Assembly: GCF_003464595.1 (NCBI RefSeq) | Contig: NZ_QRZF01000003.1 | Span: 372,001 to 436,000, forward strand | DNA from: Bacteroides intestinalis | Lineage (GTDB): Bacteria > Bacteroidota > Bacteroidia > Bacteroidales > Bacteroidaceae | Length of the DNA: 64,000 bases | Direction: 5' to 3' | In this document: piece after piece, positions 54,682 through 63,177 of the stretch | Position numbering within the stretch: position 1 is the first letter of the stretch | Layout of the letters: every line of letters begins with the position of its first letter | Position numbers and translations under genes: made by a program | Notes under the pieces: generated by a model | Told to the model about the DNA's origin: nothing | What the model saw: the letters and a program-made list of their open reading frames with translations, nothing else | The model's database searches: none

Positions 54682-55764
54682 ATGAAAACAAAACTTTTGG
54701 GTTTGATACTGTTCTGGGGACTATTCGCTTGTAGCGTAACTGCCTCTGACAGCATTTCATTGAGGCAAAAGGCACAGCATGCAACAGAAGAGGGGAATTA
54801 TGAGGAAGCCTATCAAACTTATCAAAAGTTGAGCAATCAGTATGATTCTATCTACCAACATGTTTATGGCAAAGAAATTGAGGACTTACGTGCTACTTAC
54901 CAGATAGACGAGCTTGAGTTGAAGAATAAAGAACAGGCCAACCGTCTGCTCTCTTACTTCATCGGGATAGCTTTGCTTCTAAGCTCTGTCGTTTTAATCT
55001 GTTTCTTTTTCTTCAGACGGCAGAATAAACGACTCACCATTTCCCGAAAGAAACTGGAGGAGGCCAGAATCATGGCCGAGGAGTCAGTGAAGAATAAAAG
55101 CCTTTTCCTTTCCAATATGAGTCATGAGGTCAGAACGCCATTGAATGCACTTGCCGGATTTTCGAGCATTCTGAGTATGGATGGCATTGATGATGATACC
55201 ATCCGGGAGTGTGATGATATTATCCGGCTGAACTCAGACTTATTGTTGAAACTAATTAACGATGTGGTGGATATTTCCTGTATAGACCTTGAACACATGG
55301 AATTCCACCTTGCTTCTTGTGATGCCGTTGCTTTATGCAAATACGTGGTGCAGACGATGGAAAAGATAAAGCATACGCAAGCAGATATTTTGTTTACTTC
55401 GAACTTAGACTCGTTGGTGATAGATACTGATTCTTCCCGTTTACAGCAAGTCCTGATAAACCTGATTGTAAATGCTTCCAAGTTCACAAAGCAGGGCAAA
55501 ATAACCCTGAGCCTGGAACGAAAAGGAGAAGAAGCCTGCTTTGCCGTAACAGATACCGGTTGCGGTATTGCTCCGGAACTTCACTCCCGTTTATTCGGAA
55601 GATTTGAGAAGTTGGACGAAAAAGCGCAGGGAACCGGATTGGGATTATCTATCTGCCGGCTTATTATCAAACGTCTGGGCGGTGATATTTCTATAGACCC
55701 TTCATATACGGATGGAGCACGCTTCGTCTTTACCCATCCCTTGGGAGAAAGGAGTGAAGTATGA
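54682..55764 (+). CDS. Sensor histidine kinase with short periplasmic region
   Basis: A kinase of 360 residues. It has a signal peptide (1-21), a periplasmic part of only about 65 residues with room for a single TPR-like hairpin (ATEEGNYEEAYQTYQKL), a membrane helix near 90-112, and HisKA with His near 148 (NMSHEVRTPLNALAGFSSIL). The complete ATPase domain has LINLIVNASKFT, DTGCGIAPEL and GTGLGLSICRLIIKRLGG. Its catalytic half is closely similar to that of the TPR kinase at 29687, but most of the sensor is missing. A TPR pseudokinase starts within its last codons (4-bp overlap) and may supply the sensor. Confidence 0.9.
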   Translation: MKTKLLGLILFWGLFACSVTASDSISLRQKAQHATEEGNYEEAYQTYQKLSNQYDSIYQHVYGKEIEDLRATYQIDELELKNKEQANRLLSYFIGIALLLSSVVLICFFFFRRQNKRLTISRKKLEEARIMAEESVKNKSLFLSNMSHEVRTPLNALAGFSSILSMDGIDDDTIRECDDIIRLNSDLLLKLINDVVDISCIDLEHMEFHLASCDAVALCKYVVQTMEKIKHTQADILFTSNLDSLVIDTDSSRLQQVLINLIVNASKFTKQGKITLSLERKGEEACFAVTDTGCGIAPELHSRLFGRFEKLDEKAQGTGLGLSICRLIIKRLGGDISIDPSYTDGARFVFTHPLGERSEV

Positions 55765-57692
55765 GGCGAAGATTCTATATTCTACTGATATTATTAGGTT
55801 CTGTGCTGCATGTTTCAGCCGGACTGACTTCTGAAGAGCAAACTTTGCGCGACAGCATCTTCAACGTATATCATAGTATGCCGGCAGATACGATGCGCGT
55901 AGAGTATCTGAAGAGCATGTATCAACAGAACATCAGGGCAGACTGGTCCATTGAACTTGCTGATTCGGCCCTGCAAGCAGCAAGAGTTTTGGGTAACGGA
56001 CGTCTTGAATTGATGTTATGCCATGAGGCATTCCGTTATTCGCAATATCGTGGAGATTTGCAGGAAATGGAACGGCGGTTGGCAGTTCTAAAAGAATGCT
56101 GTTATCGTCAGAAATCCTATGAATATTACTTTTCCGCCTGGGAGGCAGTACTTGATTTACAATGTTCCAGAGGAAATATTGAATATGCCATTTTGCAGGC
56201 TAAACAGATGAAAGCAGATGCTGAAGAGTTGGGATATGAAAAAGGAATATGTACTTCTTATATTGCTTTAGGTTCCGCTTACGGGTACTCGGAACAGTAT
56301 GCAGAAGGAGCTGAGGCCTACAAAGAGGCATTGAAATGCCCTACAATAAGCACTCGTGAGAAATTAGATACCTATTGGGGATTGAGTGGTTGTTATATCG
56401 GACTGAAAGACGAAGAAAATGCTGTTATCATCTTAAATCAGGAGAAAGAGATACTGGAAAAGCTTGCGGGTGCCAAACCTACGAACTATCCTTTGTACCG
56501 GGATCGTTTATTGGACAACCAATTGCGTTTCTGCCAGCTCTATGCGAAAATAAAGGAGATTCCTAAGTTGAAATCTCATCTTTTGATAGCGAAGAAGCAT
56601 TATACTGAAAACGTTTTCCTGCCTTATTATTTTCAGTATCATCTTTCATGGGCCGATTATTACCACCTGGTTCAGGATTGGGATGCTTGTTTCCCTGAAC
56701 TGGATTTAGTGTTGGAACGTAGTAAAGGTATGCAACCTTGGTATGAGCAGAATGTCCGGAAGACGAAAGCTCAATACTTATGGGATGCCGGAAGACAGGA
56801 AGATGCTCTGGAGGCTTATAAAGAGATAGTCCAGATAGGAGATTCTCTTATACAGTATTTCCGGGAACAACAGACTGAAACTGTACAGAGTAACTACAGG
56901 ATCAAAAAGGAGTTGATGAAGCAGGCGGAGAATGAGAATAAGGTAAGATGGCTTACTTTCGCTTCGGCTATGGTACTCTTTATTATAATATTGGTATTTA
57001 CTGTCCGTACCCTGTATTTCCGCTCTTTGCTGAGGAAAGACGAAGCCGAAACGCGTGCGGCAAGCGAACTTGCCCGGAAAGCCAATCACATGAAGGATAT
57101 ATTTTTAAAGAATATAGTCGATGATATAAAGGTGCCTCTGGATAGTGTTGTCCATCTCTCCAAACTCTTATCGGTAGAAAGGGATACGCTTTCTATTGAG
57201 CAGAGAACAGAGTATTCATCCAGTATTACTGTGAATGCAGAAAGGCTGATAACACTGGTAAACAATGTGCTTGATTTATCACGTCTGGAATCGGGAATGA
57301 TGCGCTTTGACGTACAGTCGTATGATGTCGTGCAACTCTGTCGGGATGCGGTTTATATGGCGGGTATGCAGGAGGGAAATCTCGCTACGGTTTCTTTTGA
57401 ACACGATGTGGAGTCGTTGATGCTCTGCATTGACAGCAGCAGGTTCCATAAACTGATGACCTCTATGTTTACGGCGAAAGATGCTGTTACTATTCATTGT
57501 AAGCTGATCGTAACGGGTGGTGAGCAAGAGATTAAATTGGTGGTTACCGGAAGTCCGTTGTCTGCATCATCACCGGATAGATTACGCCAGATACAGCATG
57601 ATATCAACCGTCTGTTCATTGAGATCTTCCACGGTAGTTATACGATTGAAAGTGAGAAAGCCTGTATCACAGTCTGTTTCCCATTGGCATAA
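55761..57692 (+). CDS. TPR membrane protein with dead histidine-kinase core (pseudokinase)
   Basis: A protein of 643 residues with a signal peptide (1-21), a periplasmic TPR region (about 30-375), a membrane helix near 395-415 (LTFASAMVLFIIILVF) and a degenerate HisKA segment, LKNIVDDIKVPLDSVVHLSKLL. The phosphorylated His of the SHE motif is replaced by Asp (near 454). The following DLSRLESGMMRFDVQSYDVVQLCRDAV matches the same stretch of the pseudokinase at 27726. No N, G1 or G2 ATP-binding boxes remain. It is translationally coupled to the intact kinase upstream, so a role as sensor or scaffold for that kinase is inferred. Confidence 0.82.
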   Translation: MRRRFYILLILLGSVLHVSAGLTSEEQTLRDSIFNVYHSMPADTMRVEYLKSMYQQNIRADWSIELADSALQAARVLGNGRLELMLCHEAFRYSQYRGDLQEMERRLAVLKECCYRQKSYEYYFSAWEAVLDLQCSRGNIEYAILQAKQMKADAEELGYEKGICTSYIALGSAYGYSEQYAEGAEAYKEALKCPTISTREKLDTYWGLSGCYIGLKDEENAVIILNQEKEILEKLAGAKPTNYPLYRDRLLDNQLRFCQLYAKIKEIPKLKSHLLIAKKHYTENVFLPYYFQYHLSWADYYHLVQDWDACFPELDLVLERSKGMQPWYEQNVRKTKAQYLWDAGRQEDALEAYKEIVQIGDSLIQYFREQQTETVQSNYRIKKELMKQAENENKVRWLTFASAMVLFIIILVFTVRTLYFRSLLRKDEAETRAASELARKANHMKDIFLKNIVDDIKVPLDSVVHLSKLLSVERDTLSIEQRTEYSSSITVNAERLITLVNNVLDLSRLESGMMRFDVQSYDVVQLCRDAVYMAGMQEGNLATVSFEHDVESLMLCIDSSRFHKLMTSMFTAKDAVTIHCKLIVTGGEQEIKLVVTGSPLSASSPDRLRQIQHDINRLFIEIFHGSYTIESEKACITVCFPLA

Positions 57693-57740
57693 TGAATAGG
57701 ATTGTATCCTATAGATGTCAGAAAAGTGTTGGAAAATGCT

Positions 57741-57748
57741 TATCTTTG
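57741..57748 (+). promoter_or_regulatory. -7 box of the small basic protein gene
   Basis: TATCTTTG fits TAnnTTTG and lies 37 nt before the start codon at 57786, which supports expression of this short gene. Confidence 0.5.
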
Positions 57749-57785
57749 TCCCCCAGGCTTATAATATAATAATAGAATCGAATAT

Positions 57786-57968
57786 ATGAGTATAGAAGAT
57801 GCAATAATGGGAGGTATCGTCTTTAAAGGAAAAAAAGACAAGCCCAAGGAAGATGGAAAGTTAAAGACTAAAGCCAAGAAGAAATCGTATATTACTGGAA
57901 AACATGGTTCCGGTGCTGCCAAGATGAAGGCGGACATACGAAAGAAAAGGGCGAATCGTCATAAATAA
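57786..57968 (+). CDS. Very basic 60-residue protein of unknown function
   Basis: A small protein of 60 residues, more than a third of them Lys or Arg, with no signal peptide or membrane helix. An N-terminal MSIEDAIMGGIVFKG is followed by a disordered-looking basic tail ending IRKKRANRHK. I recognise no family. It has its own promoter element and a strong convergent terminator, so I take it as real. Binding to nucleic acid or the ribosome is possible from composition alone. Confidence 0.65.
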   Translation: MSIEDAIMGGIVFKGKKDKPKEDGKLKTKAKKKSYITGKHGSGAAKMKADIRKKRANRHK

Positions 57969-57971
57969 TAG

Positions 57972-58050
57972 AAAGTGATAGGGTGGTAAAGTGATAAGGT
58001 GATAAGGGAATGTATGCTCATCGCTTTATCACCTTATCACCCTATCACTT
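57972..58050. terminator. Long palindromic terminator with internal repeats
   Basis: AAAGTGATAGGGTG near 57973 and its complement CACCCTATCACTTT near 58038 bracket copies of GTGATAAGGTGATAA and TTATCACCTTATCAC. The two arms pair over about 25 bp with a small bulge on the left arm. It separates the convergent basic-protein and VOC genes. Confidence 0.7.
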
Positions 58051-58056
58051 TATACT

Positions 58057-58434
58057 CTATTTTGCCGGAAGTACTTCTATCCAGTAATCATCCGGGTCAT
58101 GGATGAAGTACAATCCCATAGCTGTATTTTCAAAGCATACCCAGCCCATGTCTTTGTGATATTGGTGAATAGCTTCATAATCACCGGCAACGCGGAAGCA
58201 TAGATGGCTTTCATTCTCTCCAAGTTCATAAGCTTGCGGATGATCTTTCAGGCAAGTCAGTTCCAGTAAGAAACCAGTACTGTTGTCTGTCAGGTAAACC
58301 AGCGTGAAAGAGCCGTTCGAGGCTTCTTTACGGTGATGTTCTTTCAATCCCAATGCTTTTTCATAGAAAGCAATACTACGTTCCAGATCGGTGACGTTGA
58401 TATTAAAATGATCGAATTTAGCTTTTATTTCCAC
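58057..58434 (-). CDS. VOC (glyoxalase/bleomycin resistance fold) protein
   Basis: A vicinal-oxygen-chelate protein of 125 residues with two beta-alpha-beta-beta-beta modules. Likely metal ligands are the His in KFDHFNINV near residue 8, the Glu in LLELTCLKD near 57, the His in ENESHLCFRV near 76 and the Glu in DYWIEVLPAK near 121, which is the GloA arrangement. It may be a lactoylglutathione lyase-like enzyme, although Bacteroides are not known for glutathione, so another substrate is possible. The gene lies alone between two long palindromes. Confidence 0.85.
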   Translation of the reverse strand: MEIKAKFDHFNINVTDLERSIAFYEKALGLKEHHRKEASNGSFTLVYLTDNSTGFLLELTCLKDHPQAYELGENESHLCFRVAGDYEAIHQYHKDMGWVCFENTAMGLYFIHDPDDYWIEVLPAK

Positions 58435-58447
58435 GTTGTTTAATTAT

Positions 58448-58527
58448 AAATTGTGAATAATGAATGATGAATTGCTATGCAGTATAATAGCGCACCCAAT
58501 TCATCATTCATTATTTATCATTAATCA
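58448..58527. repeat. Inverted repeat upstream of the VOC gene
   Basis: AATAATGAATGATGAATTG (58455-58473) and its exact complement CAATTCATCATTCATTATT form a 19-bp stem around a loop of about 23 nt, with AT-rich extensions. It lies between the VOC gene and the upstream DUF4468 gene on the same strand and could end the DUF4468 transcript. Confidence 0.7.
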
Positions 58528-59658
58528 TTATTTTACGAATGCCTTTAGAATTTCGCCTACATACATGCGTGGCTGACCTTCCATAGGAGCCTGTGAAGGC
58601 ATCTTCTTACATTCCAGAACAACTGAAGGTTCTGTTTGGTTTGCCGGATAAAAACGAACGGTATAAGTTTCAGCAGCTTCCATCTGTTCGTAAGGTTGAT
58701 CAGGTGAAAGGAAACTGAAGATAACAGGCTTACCTGAAGATTTGCCCAATGAACCGCCTGCATTAGCTGTCATCATGGTCATATTGAAAGCATCTGTACC
58801 AATTACAAGTACTAATTTGCCTGCACCCATTTGGATAGCATTCGTCGGCAGTTGATCCGGAGCTACTTCTTTATAGCCGGGCACTGTACCAGAAGCAACA
58901 GGAGTGGCCGGAGTAAGCGGGGTAGCGGGTACAACGGTTACTTTGGTTGTTTCAGCCGGAGTTTTCACTTCTACTTCAGCTTTAGGAGCAATCACTATCG
59001 GACCTGAGCTAACAGCGCTCTTTTCCTCTTTCTTAGCTTCCGGTTGCTCTGTTTCGGCTGCTTTCTTGGCAGTACTTGCACTAAGAGCTTCTGCTGCTCC
59101 AAGAGCAAGGTCATCTACAAAGTTGACTGTTTTTCTGCGCCATTTGGCAAGTCCGCGCACCAATTTGGTTTGAGCCTTATTCAGTGCATATTTGTCTACG
59201 ATCCATTCCTCTGCCGTATACTTCTCTTTTCCTTCACGGTAATTGAAACGAATCTTTTCAACTTCCATTGTACACTTCTCGGGGGCACAAACCACGGACA
59301 GTTGGTAGAGTATCTTTGTACGGTCCAGTGAGAGTGCACTTGAACTGAATACAATCCATTCTTCTCCCGTACCTACTATTTGTCCTTCTTCCGGGTTCGT
59401 ATAGACTACGCGGCTGTTATTCTCATTCTTTTTCAGCCGTGCTTCCATCCATTTCTGCATGCGGTTGAAGATCTCTTCCTGAGACATGCCGGGAATACTG
59501 AATTCTTTGGTAAATACAACTTTTCCATCTACTTCGGGTACTGCGCCCGCCAGATACTTGCTGTCATCATCGTCTTTGTCCTTGTCTTTTTGAGCATGTA
59601 CTGCAACAGGCAGACAAATGCATAAGAGTACAAAAAGGAGGTGTGTCAAATTTTTCAT
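58528..59658 (-). CDS. Exported DUF4468 protein
   Basis: A protein of 376 residues with a signal peptide (MKNLTHLLFVLLCICLPVAVHA). The DUF4468 domain with a TBP-like fold is at about 45-180 (KVVFTKEFSIPGMSQEEIFNRM, then KIRFNYREGKEKYTAEEWI). A linker rich in Ala, Glu, Lys, Pro and Thr follows (about 200-265), then a C-terminal domain (270-376, with TNAIQMGAGKLVLVIGTDAFNM). Function is unknown; members are common in Bacteroidetes periplasm. It is a single-gene unit. Confidence 0.85.
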   Translation of the reverse strand: MKNLTHLLFVLLCICLPVAVHAQKDKDKDDDDSKYLAGAVPEVDGKVVFTKEFSIPGMSQEEIFNRMQKWMEARLKKNENNSRVVYTNPEEGQIVGTGEEWIVFSSSALSLDRTKILYQLSVVCAPEKCTMEVEKIRFNYREGKEKYTAEEWIVDKYALNKAQTKLVRGLAKWRRKTVNFVDDLALGAAEALSASTAKKAAETEQPEAKKEEKSAVSSGPIVIAPKAEVEVKTPAETTKVTVVPATPLTPATPVASGTVPGYKEVAPDQLPTNAIQMGAGKLVLVIGTDAFNMTMMTANAGGSLGKSSGKPVIFSFLSPDQPYEQMEAAETYTVRFYPANQTEPSVVLECKKMPSQAPMEGQPRMYVGEILKAFVK

Positions 59659-59670
59659 AATGCGTATGTT

Positions 59671-60402
59671 TTATTGATTAATATCAAAACTTTCACCACG
59701 GTGGGTTATGGACAAGAAACGGCAACCTTTACTTTCGGCAAACTCCCGGAAAGCATTTCCGCCTTTGTATTCCTCGCTGAAGTGCATAGGTACAAAGATA
59801 GCAGTTTTTATCCGTTCCACGAATTGTTCCGCACCTCTCATATAATCTTTTCCGATGCGGTTGTCCACTGGAAACATGGCTACATCTACCGATAGGGCGG
59901 TTTGCTGAAGGTATTTCACTTCGGCAAGGAAGTCACCTTCCGCTTTCCGGATTTCCTGCGGAGTGGATTCTTCGCTCCAATGCCAGTTATTCAAGTCTCC
60001 GGCATGGAAGAGCCGGACACCTTGCAGGTCAATGAGAAAAGAGATACCTACATCCGTGGAACCGAATGCTTCGATACGGATATTCGGGTCTTCGTACACA
60101 TCCCCTTTATTTATATAGGTGGCATCCTCGCGCGTGGCACGACGATGTTTCAGGATGTCCTTGGAGAAGATATAGTGAATATCCGGGCGTTCGGCTTTCC
60201 ATAAAAGAACTTCGCGATTAAAGTGGTCGGGGTGAAAATGAGAAGAGAGCACATATAGTTCTCCGGGTCTTCCCAACAGATAGTCATGAACGATCCCTTT
60301 ATTATATTCCGTTTCAGAGGAATCTTTATAGTAATCGATAATGACCGTCACTCCGTCCGCTTCAATCGCGAAGCCGCTATGGTAAATGTAATCAAGTTTC
60401 AT
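59671..60402 (-). CDS. MBL-fold metallo-hydrolase
   Basis: A metallo-beta-lactamase-fold hydrolase of 243 residues without signal peptide. The metal motif SHFHPDHF (HxHxDH) is near 54-61, a further His is in RLFHAGDLNNWHW near 129-141, and VPMHFSEEYKGG is near 208. It resembles UlaG-like or general MBL hydrolases; the substrate is unknown. It is a lone gene 12 nt upstream of the DUF4468 gene, and the two could be co-transcribed. Confidence 0.87.
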   Translation of the reverse strand: MKLDYIYHSGFAIEADGVTVIIDYYKDSSETEYNKGIVHDYLLGRPGELYVLSSHFHPDHFNREVLLWKAERPDIHYIFSKDILKHRRATREDATYINKGDVYEDPNIRIEAFGSTDVGISFLIDLQGVRLFHAGDLNNWHWSEESTPQEIRKAEGDFLAEVKYLQQTALSVDVAMFPVDNRIGKDYMRGAEQFVERIKTAIFVPMHFSEEYKGGNAFREFAESKGCRFLSITHRGESFDINQ

Positions 60403-60483
60403 GCACGGGTTAATTTATAGCGCAATATTACGAAAAACGCTACACAAACCTTTGGTTTTTGCTGTTATTTTTATCTAAAAGAC

Positions 60484-61188
60484 TTACATCGGCACTTCCA
60501 TCAGCAGAATGTGCGAGTCTTTTAGGGTTTCCAACTCAAAGCTGTGGGTATCGTATACGCCCATACCGTCACGGCGTGAAAGTACGGTATCATCCACCTT
60601 CACCTCACCTTCAATCACGAAGATATACACACCTGCGTGAGATTGGTGCATGTGATAGCCGATTTTCTTTCCCGCCTCTATTTCTCCGATGGAGAACCAT
60701 GTCTGTTGCAACATCTTGGCAGGGGCATCGCCATCCGGCGAAACGATCAGTGCCAGTTCATTCTTCCGCAAGAACGGACGGATGTCGTAATCCTGATAGG
60801 CGGGCGGTGTATTCAGCTTCTCCGGCATTACCCAGATTTGCAGGAATTCTACCGGTTCGGTATCGCTGCCGTTCATTTCACTGTGATAAATACCGGTACC
60901 GGCACTCATGGTTTGTATGTCTCCTATGGTGATGGTACGGCTGTTCTTATTACTGTCACCATGTTTCAGCTTTCCTTTCAGGGGAATGGAGATAATTTCC
61001 ATGTTCTTATGCGGGTGGGTACCGAAGCCTTTACCAGCTTCCACACGGTCGTCGTTCAATACGCGCAATGCACCGAAATTCATGCGGCGGGGATTGTAAT
61101 ATGTATCGAAACTGAATGTATGGTGGCTGTCGAGCCAATCATATAGAGCACGTCCACGGCTTTCCGCTTTGTCTATTACTTTTTTCAT
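60484..61188 (-). CDS. Pirin-family bicupin (YhhW-like)
   Basis: A pirin-like protein of 234 residues with two cupin domains. The N-terminal cupin carries the metal motif GFGTHPHKNMEIISIPLKGKLKHGDS (His residues near 57-59 and 75-100 region, Glu in NMEI). MSAGTGIYHSEMNGSDTEPVEFLQIWV follows. The C-terminal cupin is shorter. E. coli YhhW has quercetinase activity, but a natural substrate in gut Bacteroides is not known. It is a single gene. Confidence 0.92.
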   Translation of the reverse strand: MKKVIDKAESRGRALYDWLDSHHTFSFDTYYNPRRMNFGALRVLNDDRVEAGKGFGTHPHKNMEIISIPLKGKLKHGDSNKNSRTITIGDIQTMSAGTGIYHSEMNGSDTEPVEFLQIWVMPEKLNTPPAYQDYDIRPFLRKNELALIVSPDGDAPAKMLQQTWFSIGEIEAGKKIGYHMHQSHAGVYIFVIEGEVKVDDTVLSRRDGMGVYDTHSFELETLKDSHILLMEVPM

Positions 61189-61291
61189 TATTTATTCCTT
61201 TCTTTAAATGTTTGATATACATAAATAACAAACTGACTATGAAAATGTTTATAGTCGAATGTTAGCATTTATTTATTGATTGCCTTTATTG

Positions 61292-62299
61292 TTAATTCTG
61301 AATTTTTACTTCATTCTCCGATACCTTTCCACTTTTGAAGTCTTTGATGTTCTGCAGGGTGGTGGTGGCAATGTTCTCCAGTGCTTCGCGGGTGAAGAAG
61401 GCTTGGTGCGAAGTTACAATCACGTTGTTGAAAGAGAGCAGGCGTGCCAGTACATCATCATCAATGATGCGGTCGGACTGATCTTCATAGAAATATTCGC
61501 TTTCTTCTTCGTATACATCCAGTCCGGCGGAACCGATTTTCTTGTTCTTCAGTCCTTCTATCAATGCATTGGTATGTATCAGTTGTCCGCGTCCGGTATT
61601 GATAATCATTACGCCGTCTTTCATCTTGCTGATGGAGTAGTCGTTAATGAGGTATTTGGTTTGTTCCGTAAGCGGACAGTGCAGGGAAATGATATCCGAA
61701 CTATGATAGAGTTCATCGAGTGTGGTATATACCACCTGGTGTTCGCGGGCAAAGTTATAGTCAGGATATAGGTCATATGCCAGTATGTTCATGCCGAAAC
61801 CTCGCAAAATCATAATCAGTTTCTTGGCAATCTTTCCGGTACCGATAATGCCGGCTGTCTTTCCATACATGTCAAAGCCGAGCAATCCGTGGAGAGAGAA
61901 ATTACCGTCACGGGTACGCCAGGTAGCACGGGGAATTTTCCGGTTCAGCGATAGCATAAGGGCAACGGTGTATTCTGCTACGGCATACGGAGAGTAGGCA
62001 GGTACGCGTACTACTGTTATGCCACATTCTGCGGCGGCTTTCAGGTCTACATTATTATATCCGGCACAACGCAGTGCCAGTAGTTTGACACCATTATCAG
62101 CCATCATGCGGAGCACTTCCGCATCTGCGGTGTCATTCACAAATATGCAGACAGCGTCTACACCCTGTGTCAGTATCACGTTGTGTTTGTTCAGATGACC
62201 TTTATAATAACGAAGTTCAAAATCGTACTCTTTATTCTTCTCATTGAACGAAGCCTCGTCGTAGGGCTTGGTGCCGAAAAAAGCAATTGTATATGCCAT
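61292..62299 (-). CDS. ldhA: D-lactate dehydrogenase (2-hydroxyacid dehydrogenase)
   Basis: A fermentative NADH-dependent D-lactate dehydrogenase of 335 residues. The NAD-binding motif is GIIGTGKIAKKLIMILRGFGM near 148-168. The catalytic residues are Arg in NTGRGQLIHTNAL near 234, Glu in DVYEEESEYF near 263 and His in TSHQAFFTREAL near 296. The N-terminal catalytic half begins MAYTIAFFGTKPYDEASF, as in LdhA. It regenerates NAD+ by reducing pyruvate. Confidence 0.94.
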   Translation of the reverse strand: MAYTIAFFGTKPYDEASFNEKNKEYDFELRYYKGHLNKHNVILTQGVDAVCIFVNDTADAEVLRMMADNGVKLLALRCAGYNNVDLKAAAECGITVVRVPAYSPYAVAEYTVALMLSLNRKIPRATWRTRDGNFSLHGLLGFDMYGKTAGIIGTGKIAKKLIMILRGFGMNILAYDLYPDYNFAREHQVVYTTLDELYHSSDIISLHCPLTEQTKYLINDYSISKMKDGVMIINTGRGQLIHTNALIEGLKNKKIGSAGLDVYEEESEYFYEDQSDRIIDDDVLARLLSFNNVIVTSHQAFFTREALENIATTTLQNIKDFKSGKVSENEVKIQN

Positions 62300-62446
62300 A
62301 GTTTATGGAGTTTTTTTAGAATGTTCCTATTATCTAAAGATAACACACGTATGGCTGATAAGGTTCAGAAAGAAGGATAAATGATGCTTTGCGGACCTCA
62401 TTTGCCGAATATTCTTTTTTATCATCAAAATATGACCTACATCGGC

Positions 62447-62476
62447 TTTGAGTATAACTTATTTATGCTACCTTTG
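62447..62476 (+). promoter_or_regulatory. Promoter of the HU-like gene
   Basis: TTTG (62447-62450), an 18-nt spacer and TACCTTTG (62469-62476) match the Bacteroides promoter well. It predicts a leader of about 145 nt. Confidence 0.65.
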
Positions 62477-62487
62477 GCAGGCAGTAT

Positions 62488-62530
62488 ATCATCAACGCCA
62501 TTGATGACTACTATCAATGGTATTGATGAT
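62488..62530 (+). promoter_or_regulatory. Leader hairpin of the HU-like gene
   Basis: ATCATCAACGCCATTGAT and ATCAATGGTATTGATGAT pair over 18 bp with two mismatches around a 7-nt loop, starting about 5 nt after the expected transcription start. It could stabilise the mRNA or act as an operator. Confidence 0.6.
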
Positions 62531-62627
62531 AGGCATCATCGGCATTGATGGCATACTCACTCCCGGATTCATCTTTATTGCGTCCGGGACTGAAGATAGA
62601 TACATCCTAAAGAGAGGAGGAATTGAT

Positions 62628-63032
62628 ATGGCTTTCTATAAAAAGCAGAAATTGAATGGGAAATGGTATTTAAGGGCGGTAACCAAAGGACGCCCTGCCA
62701 CCACGGATGATGTAGCGGAAAAACTGTCGTTCATGTCTACGGTGACTCCCGGAGATACCTATGCGGTGCTTGTAAATCTGGGTGAAGTATTGGGAGATTT
62801 GCTGAGTGAAGGACGGTCGGTGCGGCTGAAAGGTGTGGGAACATTCTTTCTTTCTTGTCAGTCGTCGAGCCGAGGCGTGGATACGCCCGAAGAAGTGAGC
62901 CCGAAATTAATCACTGCTGTGAAAGTGCGCTTCATTCCCGAATATGCTCGTGAACAGAATAATCAAGTGACTAAACGTACGCTCATTTCCTCTAAATTGA
63001 TATGGGTGGATACGGACGAAACGGTAGAATGA
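62628..63032 (+). CDS. HU-related DNA-binding protein
   Basis: A protein of 134 residues of the HU-related (TIGR01201-type) family typical of Bacteroidetes. The start at 62628 is set by an AGGAGG ribosome-binding site 7 nt upstream; the open frame before it is leader sequence. Features are MAFYKKQKLNGKWYLRAVT, VAEKLSFMSTVTPGDTYAVLVNLGEVLGDLL and the DNA-binding arm VRLKGVGTFFLS. It is longer than classical HU (about 90) by a C-terminal tail. It probably bends DNA or organises the nucleoid. Confidence 0.88.
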   Translation: MAFYKKQKLNGKWYLRAVTKGRPATTDDVAEKLSFMSTVTPGDTYAVLVNLGEVLGDLLSEGRSVRLKGVGTFFLSCQSSSRGVDTPEEVSPKLITAVKVRFIPEYAREQNNQVTKRTLISSKLIWVDTDETVE

Positions 63033-63141
63033 TTCTTGTTTTGGTTTTTTCGTTTCATTAGAAACAGTTTCTACTTTCAATTAATTGTTTCCCTGATATG
63101 ACATTTTTGCACAAAAAGCTTTCGTGCGTGCAATATTGTTG

Positions 63142-63149
63142 TAACTTTG
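63142..63149 (+). promoter_or_regulatory. -7 box of the porin gene
   Basis: TAACTTTG fits TAnnTTTG, 28 nt before the start codon at 63178. Confidence 0.55.
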
Positions 63150-63177
63150 CGCCCGCTAACAATTAAAAAAGATTTAG

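Larger units (their letters stand above)
62300..62627. other. Divergent intergenic region with HU-gene leader
   Basis: This 328-bp region has no gene. It contains a full promoter (62447-62476), an imperfect 18-bp inverted repeat (62488-62530) and a strong AGGAGG ribosome-binding site (62615-62620) for the HU-like gene. On the ldhA side, TATCTTTA at 62331-62338 region of the minus strand is a weak -7 candidate. Confidence 0.55.

Noticed and set aside
62517..62627. In-frame N-terminal extension of the HU-like protein by 37 residues
   Set aside because: It starts inside the leader hairpin and has no ribosome-binding site, whereas AGGAGG precedes the ATG at 62628.
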